A stretch of 64,000 bases of DNA, from assembly GCA_003458705.1 (NCBI GenBank), contig QRVH01000005.1, positions 33,930 through 97,929 on the forward strand. The letters are read 5' to 3'. Below the pieces are notes generated by a model. It was not told where the DNA came from. It worked only from the letters and a program-made list of their open reading frames with translations, and did not search any database. Shown here piece by piece: positions 9,422-19,434 of this stretch (its first letter is position 1; each line of letters starts with the position of its first letter). Source of the stretch: Eubacterium sp. AF22-9 (GTDB lineage Bacteria; Bacillota; Clostridia; Lachnospirales; Lachnospiraceae). The translations under genes were made by a program, and so were the position numbers.

Positions 9422-9476
9422 AAATAGTACAACAATAGAGCCATCACTGAAAACACAATATAAGGAGGATTTTTCT

Positions 9477-9647
9477 ATGCCTAAAGACCCTGTTATGCTT
9501 TTAAGCTTTGTCAATACACAACTTCGAGACAATTACAATACTTTAGAGGAACTGTGCAAATCTTATATGATTTCTGAGGAAGAAATAACCAATAAGTTAA
9601 AATCAATTAATTATGAATATAATAGTGAAAAGAATCAGTTTATTTAA
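9477..9647 (+). CDS. DUF4250 family small protein
   Basis: A 56-residue protein beginning MPKDPVMLLSFVNTQLRD, the signature opening of DUF4250, and closing with NYEYNSEKNQF. It is a small uncharacterised family common in Clostridia. The C-terminal half (SEEEITNKLKSI) looks like a short helical, perhaps helix-turn-helix-like unit, but no function is known. A strong AAGGAGG site lies about 7 bases before the ATG. It stands alone between ppdK and clpB on the opposite strand to both and converges on the clpB terminator. Confidence 0.88.
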   Translation: MPKDPVMLLSFVNTQLRDNYNTLEELCKSYMISEEEITNKLKSINYEYNSEKNQFI

Positions 9648-9649
9648 AA

Positions 9650-9692
9650 AGCAGGTATAATATACAGACTCACTCTGCACATTACACCTGCT
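9650..9692. terminator. Bidirectional terminator between DUF4250 gene and clpB
   Basis: AGCAGGT(9650-9656)...ACCTGCT(9686-9692) with further internal pairing forms a long hairpin directly after the DUF4250 stop. On the minus strand it follows clpB and is trailed by TTTTT. Confidence 0.8.
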
Positions 9693-9706
9693 ATATCAAT
9701 TACTTA

Positions 9707-12304
9707 TTATTTCTGTCTTGCAGCGGCTCTGGCTGTCAGTTTTCCATCTACAAGGTCAATAACAATATCATCCCCTGTATTGATATTGCCTGCAAGTATT
9801 AACTTGGCTGCCAGTGTCTCAACTGTCTTCTGGACATATCTCTTAAGCGGTCTTGCACCATACATTGGGTCAAATCCGTTCTCAACTATGAAATCCTTGG
9901 CTGCATCTGTAAGAACAATCTCAAGCTCCTTATCTGCAAGTCTCTTGTTAACATCTGCAACAAGAAGGTTGATAATATTGCTGATATTATCCTTAGTAAG
10001 AGGCTTGAACATAATTATCTCATCAAGACGGTTAAGAAATTCCGGTCTGAAATGATTCTTTAAATCACCCATAACCGCTTCCTCTGCCTCTGGCTTAATT
10101 GAACCATCAGGATTAATACCTTCAAGAAGATATGAAGAACCAATGTTACTGGTCATTATGATTATAGTGTTCTTGAAATCTACAGTTCTTCCCTGTGAAT
10201 CAGTAATACGACCATCATCAAGTACCTGTAAGAGGACATTAAATACATCTGGATGTGCCTTCTCAACCTCATCAAAAAGAACAACTGAATATGGCTTTCT
10301 TCTTACAGCTTCTGTAAGCTGTCCACCTTCATCATAACCTACATATCCTGGAGGCGCTCCGATAAGTCTGGATACTGAATACTTCTCCATATACTCGGAC
10401 ATATCAAGTCTTACTATATTAGATTCATCATCAAACAGACTCTCAGCCAGTGCCTTTGCAAGCTCTGTCTTACCTACACCTGTAGGTCCTAAGAACAGGA
10501 ATGAACCAATTGGCTTAGTCGGGTCTTTAATACCAGCCTTAGACCTTATGATTGCCTCTGTTACCTTAGTAACACCTTCATCCTGACCGATAACTCTCTT
10601 GTGGAGCTGTTCATCAAGATTAAGAGTTTTCTGTCTTTCAGACTCACTTAACTTGCTAACCGGAATACCAGTCCATCTTGATATAATCTTAGCAATCTCT
10701 TCCTCTGTAACACTTTCATGGACAAGGCTCATATCTCTGTTACTTGACTTCTTTTCAGCTTCTTCCAAAGCCTTCTGTGCCTGTGGAAGCTTACCATACT
10801 GAAGCTCTGCTGCCTTATTAAGATCATATTCTCTCTTAGCCTGTGCTATCTGGGTATTAATCTGGTCAATCTCTTCCTTTAACTTACTTACCTGATCAAC
10901 AGAAGATTTCTCGCTGTCCCATTTAGCTTTCTGGATATTGAAATCAGACCTTAATTCTGACAATTCTTTCTGTAATGCATCAAGTCTTTCCTTACTAAGA
11001 TTATCAGTCTCTTTCTTAAGGGCAGCCTCCTCAATCTCAAGCTGCATAATCTTTCTTCTCTTCTCATCAAGTTCTGCCGGCATTGAATCAAGTTCAGTCT
11101 TAATCATTGCACATGCTTCATCTACAAGGTCTATAGCCTTATCTGGCAGAAATCTGTCTGAAATGTATCTGTCTGACAAAGTAGCTGCACTTACAAGTGC
11201 GCCATCTGTAATCTTAACTCCATGGAACACTTCGTATCTGTCCTTAAGACCTCTAAGAATTGAGATAGTATCCTCAACTGTAGGTTCATCAACCATAACC
11301 GGCTGGAAACGTCTTTCAAGTGCCGGGTCTTTCTCAATATACTCTCTGTGCTCATCAAGAGTTGTAGCACCTATACAATGAAGTTCACCACGGGCAAGCA
11401 TTGGTTTTAACATATTACCTGCGTCCATAGCACCTTCTGTCTTACCTGCACCGACAATAGTGTGAATTTCATCAATAAACAGAATTATCTGTCCTTCAGA
11501 TTTCTTAACCTCGTCAAGTACAGCCTTAAGTCTTTCCTCGAATTCACCACGATACTTTGCACCTGCAACAAGTGCGCCCATATCCAGTGCAAAAAGCTTC
11601 TTATCCTTTAAGCCTTCTGGAACATCACCTCTTACAATTCTCTGTGCAAGTCCTTCAACAACTGCTGTTTTACCAACACCTGGCTCACCAATAAGAACCG
11701 GATTGTTCTTAGTCTTACGGGAAAGAATTCTTATTACATTTCTTATTTCATTATCTCTGCCGATAACCGGATCAAGTTTTCCATCCTTGGCTCTTTCTAC
11801 AAGGTCTGTAGCATATTTGCTAAGAGTATCATAAGTTGCCTCCGGATTATCCGAAGTAACACTCTGGTTACCTCTTACTGTCGCAAGGGCTGACAGGAAT
11901 GATTCCCTGTTAATTCCATATGTCTTAAAAAGCTGCTTTATACCCTTGTTAGGTGCTGCAATCATCGCAAGCATAAGATGCTCAACAGAAACATATGCAT
12001 CCCCCATTCTCTTTGCTTCATCTTCTGCATTTACTAAAACCTTATTAAGATCATTGCTTACATAAAGCTGTACATTTCCTGAAACCTTATTCTTCTGGCT
12101 AAGTAAAGTCTCAATATTTTTAATAAATGTGTCCTTATCAATTCCCATCTTCTCTATCAGGCTCGCGATAAGACTGTCTTCTATAGTTAAGAGACTGTAC
12201 AGAAAATGTTCCTGATCAATCTCCTGATTACCATAATCGTAGGCAATCTTCTCGCACTGGTTAACAGCCTCAATAGACTTCTGTGTAAACTTATTAATGT
12301 TCAT
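9707..12304 (-). CDS. clpB: ATP-dependent disaggregase ClpB
   Basis: Hsp100 chaperone that threads aggregated proteins through a hexameric ring, working with DnaK. The 865 residues carry the double Clp N domain (FTQKSIEAV), the first AAA+ domain with Walker A GEPGVGKT near residue 204 and Walker B LFIDEIH, the long coiled-coil middle domain of about residues 405-525 that marks ClpB, and the second AAA+ domain with GPTGVGKT and [12 protein letters not shown]. It has no ClpP-docking IGF loop that I can see. The upstream CIRCE element shows HrcA heat-shock control. Confidence 0.98.
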   Translation of the reverse strand: MNINKFTQKSIEAVNQCEKIAYDYGNQEIDQEHFLYSLLTIEDSLIASLIEKMGIDKDTFIKNIETLLSQKNKVSGNVQLYVSNDLNKVLVNAEDEAKRMGDAYVSVEHLMLAMIAAPNKGIKQLFKTYGINRESFLSALATVRGNQSVTSDNPEATYDTLSKYATDLVERAKDGKLDPVIGRDNEIRNVIRILSRKTKNNPVLIGEPGVGKTAVVEGLAQRIVRGDVPEGLKDKKLFALDMGALVAGAKYRGEFEERLKAVLDEVKKSEGQIILFIDEIHTIVGAGKTEGAMDAGNMLKPMLARGELHCIGATTLDEHREYIEKDPALERRFQPVMVDEPTVEDTISILRGLKDRYEVFHGVKITDGALVSAATLSDRYISDRFLPDKAIDLVDEACAMIKTELDSMPAELDEKRRKIMQLEIEEAALKKETDNLSKERLDALQKELSELRSDFNIQKAKWDSEKSSVDQVSKLKEEIDQINTQIAQAKREYDLNKAAELQYGKLPQAQKALEEAEKKSSNRDMSLVHESVTEEEIAKIISRWTGIPVSKLSESERQKTLNLDEQLHKRVIGQDEGVTKVTEAIIRSKAGIKDPTKPIGSFLFLGPTGVGKTELAKALAESLFDDESNIVRLDMSEYMEKYSVSRLIGAPPGYVGYDEGGQLTEAVRRKPYSVVLFDEVEKAHPDVFNVLLQVLDDGRITDSQGRTVDFKNTIIIMTSNIGSSYLLEGINPDGSIKPEAEEAVMGDLKNHFRPEFLNRLDEIIMFKPLTKDNISNIINLLVADVNKRLADKELEIVLTDAAKDFIVENGFDPMYGARPLKRYVQKTVETLAAKLILAGNINTGDDIVIDLVDGKLTARAAARQK

Positions 12305-12376
12305 ACGATTACCTCCTTCTATTACAATGAATGCTTAACTTCACTGTTTATCTATTGTTTTCCTCTTACAATTGAT

Positions 12377-12405
12377 GTTATACATCTCATTGTTAGCACT
12401 GTCAA
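12377..12405 (-). promoter_or_regulatory. clpB promoter
   Basis: On the minus strand: perfect TTGACA (12400-12405), a 17-base spacer and TATAAC (12377-12382). The -35 box lies inside the CIRCE element, so HrcA bound there would block polymerase. Confidence 0.85.
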
Positions 12406-12419
12406 GAGGTGAGTGCTAA
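12393..12419. promoter_or_regulatory. CIRCE operator (HrcA binding site)
   Basis: Left arm TTAGCACT with one mismatch at the ninth base, a 9-base spacer (12402-12410), and a perfect right arm GAGTGCTAA (12411-12419). This is the classic inverted repeat bound by the heat-shock repressor HrcA; hrcA itself is not in the window. Confidence 0.93.
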
Positions 12420-12439
12420 TGAATTTATTAAAAAAATAT

Positions 12440-12462
12440 AAAGCCAGCAAAATACCGGCTTT
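12440..12462 (-). terminator. Terminator after the glycerate operon
   Basis: AAAGCC and GGCTTT pair around a small loop, followed on the minus strand by a run of T. It lies about 50 bases past the glycerate kinase stop. Confidence 0.8.
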
Positions 12463-12512
12463 ACATTTTAATAAATAATTAAATTATATATTTTTATCAT
12501 TTTATGTACCTA

Positions 12513-13748
12513 TCAATCTGATATAAGCAGCACAGAAACATCATTAACATTTGTTCCCGTAGGGCCTGTTATAATAAGCCCCTCTGTTAGTTTCAAAGCA
12601 TTATAAGCATCATTATTCTTAAGCACTTCAAATATATCTATTCCTTTATTCTTTAAGACTCCTGCTGTATCACCATCGCTATATCCACCTGCCGCATCCG
12701 TAGGTCCGTCTGTTCCATCGCTGCCTATACTGAATACTGCTGCATTTGACATTCCCTTAATACCTTCCGCTGCCGATAATGCAATTTCCTGATTTCTTCC
12801 ACCTTTCCCATGTCCTGTAATATTAACAATCGTTTCACCACCTGCTATGTATGCCAGCTTCTTTCCTGACTTACAATGTGTCTTTGCTATAGATGCAAGA
12901 AAACTTCCGGCTTCTTTTGCCTGACAGCATAACTGGTCCGTAAGCATTACTGGTTCATATCCATACTTTGAACATTCCCTTGATACTGCACTGCATAATT
13001 CACGCACACTTCCATTAATAAAAGTTGTTACATTATCCAGTTTCTTCGGTGTCTCAATATCCATCAGCTTTTTTACATCTTCACTTATATTAAGATTATA
13101 TTTTTCTACAATGTGCCATGCTTCTTCACATGTTGTTGTATCTGCACATGCCGGACCTGAAGCAATCATATCCAGTGGGTCACCAAGTATATCTGATAAT
13201 ACTATTGATAATACATGCGCCGGTTCACATAATTTTGCAAACCGTCCGCCCTTTACTTCTGATAAGCGTTTTCTTATCGTATTAATCTCAACAATATCTG
13301 CGCCGCATGCAAGTAACTGATTAGTTATATCCTGCAATTCTTCTCCTGTAATCTTCGGCTTCTCAAATAAAGCACTTCCTCCACCTGAAAGAAGAAAAAG
13401 CACTGTATCATTCTTATTGAGTCCGCTTACCATCTCAATAGCTGCCTGTGTTGCTTTAAATGAATTCTCATCTGGAACAGGGTGGCCTGCCTCAAAACAT
13501 TCTATTCTTTCAATCGGCTCTTTTACATGTCCATACTTCGTTATTACAATTCCTTCATTTATTCTGTCTCCCAGACAGTCACTTGCCGCCTTTGCCATCT
13601 GCCATGCGGCTTTTCCTACTGCTACAAGAATAACTTTTCCATCAAATTTCCTGTCTTTAAGTGTTTTCTTAACTGCTTCATCCGGAAGAACTGCTTTAAT
13701 TGCCGCATCAATTATATTGTCTGCAACCGCTCTTAATTCTTTATTCAT
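12513..13748 (-). CDS. Glycerate kinase (MOFRL family)
   Basis: Phosphorylates D-glycerate to feed lower glycolysis. 411 residues from the Met at 13748 (MNKELRAV), chosen because GGAAGGAG lies 6 bases before it. The N-terminal DUF4147-type domain shows VAVGKAAWQMAKAA and the loop LLSGGGSALFEKP. The C-terminal MOFRL domain shows GGETIVNITGHGKGGRNQE and SIGSDGTDGPTDAAGGY. These glycine-rich motifs are typical of the GckA/TtuD type rather than the GarK/GlxK type. Product phosphorylation at C2 is the common activity of this family; I cannot tell from sequence. Last gene of the operon, 42 bases after the reductase stop. Confidence 0.93.
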   Translation of the reverse strand: MNKELRAVADNIIDAAIKAVLPDEAVKKTLKDRKFDGKVILVAVGKAAWQMAKAASDCLGDRINEGIVITKYGHVKEPIERIECFEAGHPVPDENSFKATQAAIEMVSGLNKNDTVLFLLSGGGSALFEKPKITGEELQDITNQLLACGADIVEINTIRKRLSEVKGGRFAKLCEPAHVLSIVLSDILGDPLDMIASGPACADTTTCEEAWHIVEKYNLNISEDVKKLMDIETPKKLDNVTTFINGSVRELCSAVSRECSKYGYEPVMLTDQLCCQAKEAGSFLASIAKTHCKSGKKLAYIAGGETIVNITGHGKGGRNQEIALSAAEGIKGMSNAAVFSIGSDGTDGPTDAAGGYSDGDTAGVLKNKGIDIFEVLKNNDAYNALKLTEGLIITGPTGTNVNDVSVLLISD

Positions 13749-13790
13749 AAGATTCTCCTTCCTGACATTATAATAACCTGTCAACAACAT

Positions 13791-14666
13791 TTATAATTTT
13801 GTGTCTGCCAGTTTTTCATAATAATGTATAATTGCACTGTGGTCGCTGCTTCCATCTCCATTATTATGCAGATACTGCATTATTTCCTGAACCTGTGCTG
13901 TCATCGGTACTGGAGCTCCAACACTATGAGCACACTCAAGTGCATTATTCAAATCTTTAATATGCAAATCTACTCTGAATCCTGGTTCAACATTGTCCAC
14001 TATCATCATTGGAACTTTGGCATTCATAACAGTAGACCCTGCAAGTCCGCCTTTTATTGCCTCAAATACACGCTCAGGGTCTACTCCGGCTTTTTTTGCC
14101 AGAATGAAACTTTCAGAAACTGCCTGGATATTACATGCAACAATTATCTGATTGGCAAGTTTTGTTGTATTTCCAGCTCCAAGTTCACCACATCTTGTAA
14201 CTGATGAACCCATATGTGTAAGAATCTGTTTATACTTATCAAATGTTTTCTCATCTCCACCAACCATAAATGCAACTGTTCCATCTATTGCTTTAGGTTC
14301 TCCTCCTGACACAGGTGCATCAAGCATATCAATTCCTTTTTCTTTTAATACATCACCAATATATCTGCTGTCGACAGGATTAATTGAACTCATATCTATA
14401 AAACATGTTCCTTTTTTCATATAACCCGCAATACCATTTTCCCCAAGCATTACATCCTTTACCTGAGGACTGTTTGGAAGCATTGTTATAACCACATCAC
14501 TCTCCATGCCAATCTGTTTTAAATCACCACTTCTCGCACCTGCCTGTACAAGTTCATCGACATTTTCCTTATGATGGTCATTAACAATCAATGTGTATCC
14601 AGCTCTGCAAAGATTCTTTGCCATCGGTTTTCCCATTATTCCCAATCCAACAAAGCCTATAACCAT
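13791..14666 (-). CDS. garR: 2-hydroxy-3-oxopropionate (tartronate semialdehyde) reductase
   Basis: Beta-hydroxyacid dehydrogenase that would reduce tartronate semialdehyde to D-glycerate with NAD(P)H. The 291-residue length is typical. It has the N-terminal Rossmann motif FVGLGIMGKPMAKNL, the substrate-binding segment DAPVSGGEPKA near residue 116, and the catalytic lysine region GAGNTTKLANQ near residue 170. The context of glycerate kinase downstream and GntP-type permease upstream supports the tartronate semialdehyde assignment over 3-hydroxyisobutyrate dehydrogenase. The frame is intact. Confidence 0.9.
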   Translation of the reverse strand: MVIGFVGLGIMGKPMAKNLCRAGYTLIVNDHHKENVDELVQAGARSGDLKQIGMESDVVITMLPNSPQVKDVMLGENGIAGYMKKGTCFIDMSSINPVDSRYIGDVLKEKGIDMLDAPVSGGEPKAIDGTVAFMVGGDEKTFDKYKQILTHMGSSVTRCGELGAGNTTKLANQIIVACNIQAVSESFILAKKAGVDPERVFEAIKGGLAGSTVMNAKVPMMIVDNVEPGFRVDLHIKDLNNALECAHSVGAPVPMTAQVQEIMQYLHNNGDGSSDHSAIIHYYEKLADTKL

Positions 14667-14791
14667 ATATAATCCTCCTGATATTGTTCTAAATGTATTG
14701 TTATTATAACCTTTCTTTTATATAATAATGCGACCATACTGATAAGTCCATATAGTTCTCATAAGTATAGCCGCATTATGTAACATTTATA

Positions 14792-16183
14792 TTATAAAAT
14801 TAATGAAAGAATAAATATTTCAACCATTGCTGCAATACCCATTATTAATGTGCACACTGTCTGTGTCTTATATCCCTGTTCAGGATCCATGTCACCAAAA
14901 TTAGTAACTACCCAGAAGTATGAGTCGTTAGCATGTGATACTGTCATGGCACCAGCGCCTATAGCCATTACACAAAGCACTGTCTTAACAGGTGAAGCAA
15001 GTCCAAGAGCTCCAAGCAGTGGAGCAATGATACCTGCTGTAGTTGTAATTGCAACCGTCGAAGAACCCTGTGCTGTCTTTAATATTGCTGCAAGAAGGAA
15101 TGGGAAGAATATTCCAACTGCTGAAAGCACTTCTGCATGCTGTGTAATAAATGCAACCATTGAGCTTGATGAAATAACCTTTCCTAATACACCACCAGCT
15201 GCTGTTACAAAAAGTATAGGACCAACTGTCTTTAATGTCTCATTGGTAATATTGTAAAAATCGGACATCTTATGTGCTGTTGCAAGCTGTATTATTGCAA
15301 ATATTGTACCAACAGCAAGTGCTATAATTGGTTTTCCAAGGAACTGGCATGCTATGTCAAGTGCGCCAGTCCAGCCTGCCATTGATGATATTGAGCCAAG
15401 TGCCATAAGAATGATTGGTACAAGAATTGGAGCTAATGCATTAAATCCATTAGGAAGCTTTCCATACTCTGCAACTAATTCTTCATATGTCTTGGTAACC
15501 TCTCCATTGTCTGTTACTTCATCAGCACTCTTTACTCTCTTTCCAATAAACTTAGCATATACAAGACCTGCTATAAGAGGAAATATTGAACATACAACAC
15601 CAAGTCCCATTACAAGTAAAAGATTATCTCCAACTCCAAGTGTATTAGCAGCTGCTATCGGACCAGGTGTTGGCGGAATAAACACATGAGAAATATAAAG
15701 TCCTGCTGAAAGTGCTACTGTCATTGCTACACTTGAAACTGCTGTTCTTTTTACAAGTGCTTTTCTTATTGGATTAAGAATTACAAAACCACTGTCACAG
15801 AACACAGGAATTGAAACAACCCAGCCCATAAGTTCTATTGCAAGTTCTGGTCTTTTCTTTCCTACTACCTTAATTACCATATCTGCCAGCTTCAATGCTG
15901 CTCCTGTTTTTTCAAGTACCGATCCAATCAATGCACCTAATATAATAACAATACCGATGCTGCTGAATGTACCTGAGAATCCAGCTCCTATAACTGTTGG
16001 AATTCCAGACACCTTCGTTCCGTCTGGTTTTACAGTATCAACAAATGGAATCCCTGCCAACATTGCAAGAATAAGTGATACCGCCATAATTGCTAAGAAA
16101 GGATGAACCTTAAACTTAGAAATTGCAACTATCATCACAATGATAGCCAAGACAAATGCAATTATCAATGCTACTCCTGTCAT
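14792..16183 (-). CDS. GntP family sugar-acid:H+ symporter
   Basis: Integral membrane permease of 463 residues with roughly 12-14 hydrophobic segments and family motifs PFLAIMAVSLILAMLAG, GWVVSIPVFCDSGFVIL and HANDSYFWVV. GntP relatives import gluconate, glycerate or related acids. Next to glycerate kinase and tartronate semialdehyde reductase, D-glycerate or a close relative is the likely substrate (inference). First structural gene of the operon, with a promoter and inverted repeat just upstream. Confidence 0.93.
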   Translation of the reverse strand: MTGVALIIAFVLAIIVMIVAISKFKVHPFLAIMAVSLILAMLAGIPFVDTVKPDGTKVSGIPTVIGAGFSGTFSSIGIVIILGALIGSVLEKTGAALKLADMVIKVVGKKRPELAIELMGWVVSIPVFCDSGFVILNPIRKALVKRTAVSSVAMTVALSAGLYISHVFIPPTPGPIAAANTLGVGDNLLLVMGLGVVCSIFPLIAGLVYAKFIGKRVKSADEVTDNGEVTKTYEELVAEYGKLPNGFNALAPILVPIILMALGSISSMAGWTGALDIACQFLGKPIIALAVGTIFAIIQLATAHKMSDFYNITNETLKTVGPILFVTAAGGVLGKVISSSSMVAFITQHAEVLSAVGIFFPFLLAAILKTAQGSSTVAITTTAGIIAPLLGALGLASPVKTVLCVMAIGAGAMTVSHANDSYFWVVTNFGDMDPEQGYKTQTVCTLIMGIAAMVEIFILSLIL

Positions 16184-16220
16184 AAAAACACCTCATTTCT
16201 ATTTTATTGTTGTACGGTTT

Positions 16221-16236
16221 GCACAAACCTTTGTGC
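16221..16236. promoter_or_regulatory. Candidate operator of the glycerate operon
   Basis: GCACAAA and TTTGTGC form a perfect 7-bp inverted repeat with a 2-base spacer in the 5' leader of the permease gene, just downstream of the promoter at 16250-16278. The adjacent CdaR-like regulator is the obvious candidate to bind it; that is inference. Confidence 0.5.
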
Positions 16237-16249
16237 TTTGTATGACACA

Positions 16250-16278
16250 ATAATAGCATGTAAAGTTCAATAGCAAAA
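16250..16278 (-). promoter_or_regulatory. Probable promoter of the glycerate operon
   Basis: On the minus strand: TTTTGC (16273-16278), a 17-base spacer and TATTAT (16250-16255) preceded by TG. The -35 match is weak. Confidence 0.5.
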
Positions 16279-16303
16279 TGTTACACAGCACATAATATCA
16301 TTT

Positions 16304-17477
16304 TTATTTTGTATTATGTAACAATAATGGTAAATCATATTTTTCATTAATTAATTCATCAGTAATTATGTATGCCAGATACAACGCTGGACTTTCTGTT
16401 GGTTTCCTGACATCAAGTCCTGTTATTTCTTTCAGTTTTGATATTCTGTATTGTAATGTATTCTTATGAATATACAGATTGTCTGCTGCTTTCTGTATTG
16501 ATCCCTGTGCATTAAAATACGCTTTCAGCAACGCAATATTCTCACATACATCATTATAATCCATATCCTTAAATACCTTCTTTAAATATTCAAGCTTAAT
16601 CTCTGTCGGTACATTGCTTATTAAAAGTTCAAGACTAATATCCTCATAGCATATAATCTGTTCATGTTTTTCAGCTGCAGCCGTCCATGCCCTATGTGCT
16701 TCAACATAAGCTTCATGCATATCATAGCTTTGGGCTGAATCTATACCAATATTTAATTCAAACTTATCTTTTTCCCACACATATCCTGCCAGCTCTCCTG
16801 CAAATTTAACCACATTTTCCGTATCCATATTATCTATGATTATTATCTGTCTTGAAGCATTCCTGAAATGCATTTTATAATTATTTCTCTTTAAAAATGC
16901 ATCAACATCATTTTCAAATTTTGCAATCTGAGACTGTCCCTGTTGTGAGTCTTTAAGATTATCAAGTTCATCTATACTGGCAATAAACACTCTTCTTGGC
17001 TTATTAATATCTATCCCAAGTGCCATTCCACGGTCTTCTAAATCTGCATTCTTATATCCTCCATTTATAAGCCATTCTTCATAAAAAGCATTCCTTACAC
17101 GCTTATTCATAAGCTGTCTATAGTTTGCACGACTCTCCATCAAAAGAATTTCCGTCATCTTTTTTTAACAGTTTTCCAGACGTTATAACCTCTTCATATC
17201 CACCTGTCATTCCTATCACTCCTACTATTTCGCCATCAAGTTCAAGTGGAAGATTAATTCCTTTTTTTATACCTTTTGATAAATCATCTTCATCAATATA
17301 ATATTCCTCAAGATTTTCAGATATAATCTTATATGCACCATAATGAAAATCCCCTATTCTGGATTTATCACGACTTGCAATTATATGTCCTGTCTCATCC
17401 ATAAGATTAATATTCTGTTTAACAAGTTTTGAAATTTCTTCAACAATCTGAGTTGCAGAATTCTTCGATATATGCAT
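16304..17477 (-). CDS. cdaR: CdaR/SdaR-type sugar diacid regulator (frameshifted as read)
   Basis: Transcription factor expected to sense glycerate or a sugar diacid and control the downstream operon. The first part (17477 to about 17165) holds the N-terminal sugar-diacid recognition domain (MHISKNSATQIVEEISK, LMDETGHIIASRD, GVIGMTGGYEEV). The second part, in another frame to 16304, carries the GGDEF-like middle and the PucR-type C-terminal helix-turn-helix (NLYIHKNTLQYRISKLKEITGLD). The break is a 7-T run at 17160-17166; with six T the sequence reads straight through LLKKMTEILLMESR. The repaired protein is about 390 residues, normal for the family. A homopolymer read error is most likely; real slippage is possible. 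Confidence 0.87.
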
Positions 17478-17659
17478 AACACGTATCTCCTTTTTGATAA
17501 GGATGTGACGGAATCCGTCACATATTCTTTCTATATATTATTGTACCATACATTTTATATCATTAAAATTTCTTTATAAAATCTTTCAACTTACCTCTGA
17601 CATTGTGTTGTATGCGATTGTCATATCATACAAATTTATGAATAAATCAGATATTCAGG

Positions 17660-17688
17660 ATTCATAATATTAATTAATAATTATGAAT
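17660..17688. promoter_or_regulatory. AT-rich inverted repeat ahead of hcp
   Basis: ATTCATAAT (17660-17668) and ATTATGAAT (17680-17688) are perfect 9-bp arms around an AT-rich centre. The site ends 16 bases before the hcp start and about 3 bases before its AGGAG. Its position suits an operator for a redox or nitrosative-stress regulator, but no regulator can be named. Confidence 0.45.
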
Positions 17689-17704
17689 CAAAAAGGAGTA
17701 TTAT

Positions 17705-19376
17705 ATGAGTAATAATATGGATCTTGGATACGATATGTTCTGCTATCAATGTGAACAGACAGCCGGCGGAAAAGGCTGCACTAAACTCGGCGTATGCGGA
17801 AAGACGCCAGAAATAGCCAATCTTCAGGATTTGCTTATCTATCAGCTGAAAGGTATCAGCTTCTATACAAAACATCTTCTCGATTCAGGACTCAATGTTG
17901 ATAAAAGTATCGTAAGCTTTATTGAGAACTGCCTCTTTACAACTCTTACAAATGTTAATTTCAATGTGGACGACCATGTCCGCCTTCTTAAACAATCCCG
18001 CGATATCAAGAATAATCTTAAGAATATGGTAGGCACAACCGAATACATCACTCCCGCTGCTGCCTATGAACTGCCTGAAGCTAAAGCAGACATGCTTCGT
18101 GACGCACCAATAGCGGGCATAATGCATGACAAGACATTAGACCCTGATATCCGCTCATTAAGACAGACCATTCTTTATGGTCTTAAAGGCATAAGTGCTT
18201 ACGGTCATCAGGCAAGGGAGCTTTCATATTACAGTGATAATGTTGATAACTTCTATATTACTGCACTTGAAGCAATCACAGACAATACTCTCACTGTTGA
18301 GGAGCTTATCCGCCTCACACTTAAAACAGGATATGGCTATTGAAATTATGAAAAAGCTTGATGAGGCAAACACTACCATTTACGGTAATCCATCACCTCA
18401 CACAGTTAATGTACACATTAAGAAAGGTCCCTTCATCATTGTTTCCGGTCATGACCTTAAAGATCTTGAAATGCTTCTTAAACAGACCGAAGGACTTGGC
18501 ATTAATATATATACCCACGGTGAAATGCTCCCTTCCCATGGTTATGAAGGTCTTAAAAAATATAAGCATCTTGCAGGTAATTTTGGCGGCGCATGGCAGG
18601 ACCAGCAGAAACAGTTTGATAATCTTCCCGGCTGTATCCTTATGACAACCAATTGTCTCATGCGTCCAAGAGACACATATAAAGACCGTATATATTCTAC
18701 TAATGTTGTAGGCTGGGATGGCATAAAATATATAGAAAAGAAGCCTGACGGTGAAAAGGATTTTTCTGAAATCATAAAACAGTCTCTTGAACTTGGAGGC
18801 TTTACCGAAGATCAGGAAGTAAAAGAAATTCTAGTAGGATTCGGACATGAAGCTGCTCTGTCTCATGCAGTTGAACTTGTTGAAGCGGTAAAATCAAAAC
18901 AGATACGACATTTTTTCCTGATTGGTGGCTGTGATGGTGCAAGACCTGGCAGAAGTTATTTTACTGATTTTGCCACTATGGTTCCTGATGACTGCATGAT
19001 TCTCACTCTTGCATGCGGCAAATATCGTTTCAATAAGCTTGATTTCGGCACAGTTGCCGGACTTCCAAGGCTTCTTGATATCGGACAGTGTAATGATGTA
19101 TATTCTGCTATTCTTATTGCCAATGCCCTTTCAGATGCATTTGGTACAGATGTCAATGGACTTCCTTTATCTCTTATTGTTTCATGGTATGAGCAGAAGG
19201 CTGTTGCAGACCTTCTCGCCTTGTTAAGCCTTGGCATTAAGAATATTTATCTCGGTCCGACACTTCCAGCATTCTTAAGCCCTAATGTATTGCAGTACCT
19301 TGTAGACACTTTCCAGTTAAGACTTATAAGCAATCCGGAAGATGACATTAAGACATGTCTTGGACAGGCTGTTTAA
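17705..19376 (+). CDS. hcp: Hydroxylamine reductase / hybrid-cluster protein (frameshifted as read)
   Basis: Cytoplasmic iron-sulfur protein that reduces hydroxylamine and, in well-studied relatives, nitric oxide. The N-terminus shows four cysteines spaced CX2CX8CX5C (MFCYQCEQTAGGKGC), the arrangement typical of strict anaerobes. Downstream are GEMLPSHGYEGL, GNFGGAWQDQQKQF, TTNCLMRP, GGCDGARPGRSYFTDFA and LACGKYRFN, which supply hybrid-cluster ligands. The frame breaks near 18330-18337; restoring two bases (TATATG for TATG) reads TGYMAIEIMKKLDEANT and gives about 557 residues, the usual length. An AAAGGAG site precedes the ATG. Monocistronic. Confidence 0.93.
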
Positions 19377-19387
19377 ATGTTTCTCCT

Positions 19388-19415
19388 AAAAAGGCTGCCA
19401 CAAAGTGACAGCCTT
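19388..19415 (-). terminator. Terminator between hcp and the SpoIID-like gene
   Basis: AAGGCTG...CAGCCTT hairpin with a T run on the minus strand, placed about 20 bases past the stop of the minus-strand gene at 19435. On the plus strand it follows hcp but lacks a T run. Confidence 0.72.
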
Positions 19416-19434
19416 ACATACCTCATTAACATTC

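Noticed and set aside
9707..12304. Long open frames antisense to clpB and ppdK
   Set aside because: They mirror the coding strand codon bias, lack ribosome sites and show no family features.
17700..19376. Programmed frameshift in hcp
   Set aside because: No slippery heptamer with downstream stem at 18330; the same type of indel occurs in many other genes here, so error is simpler.
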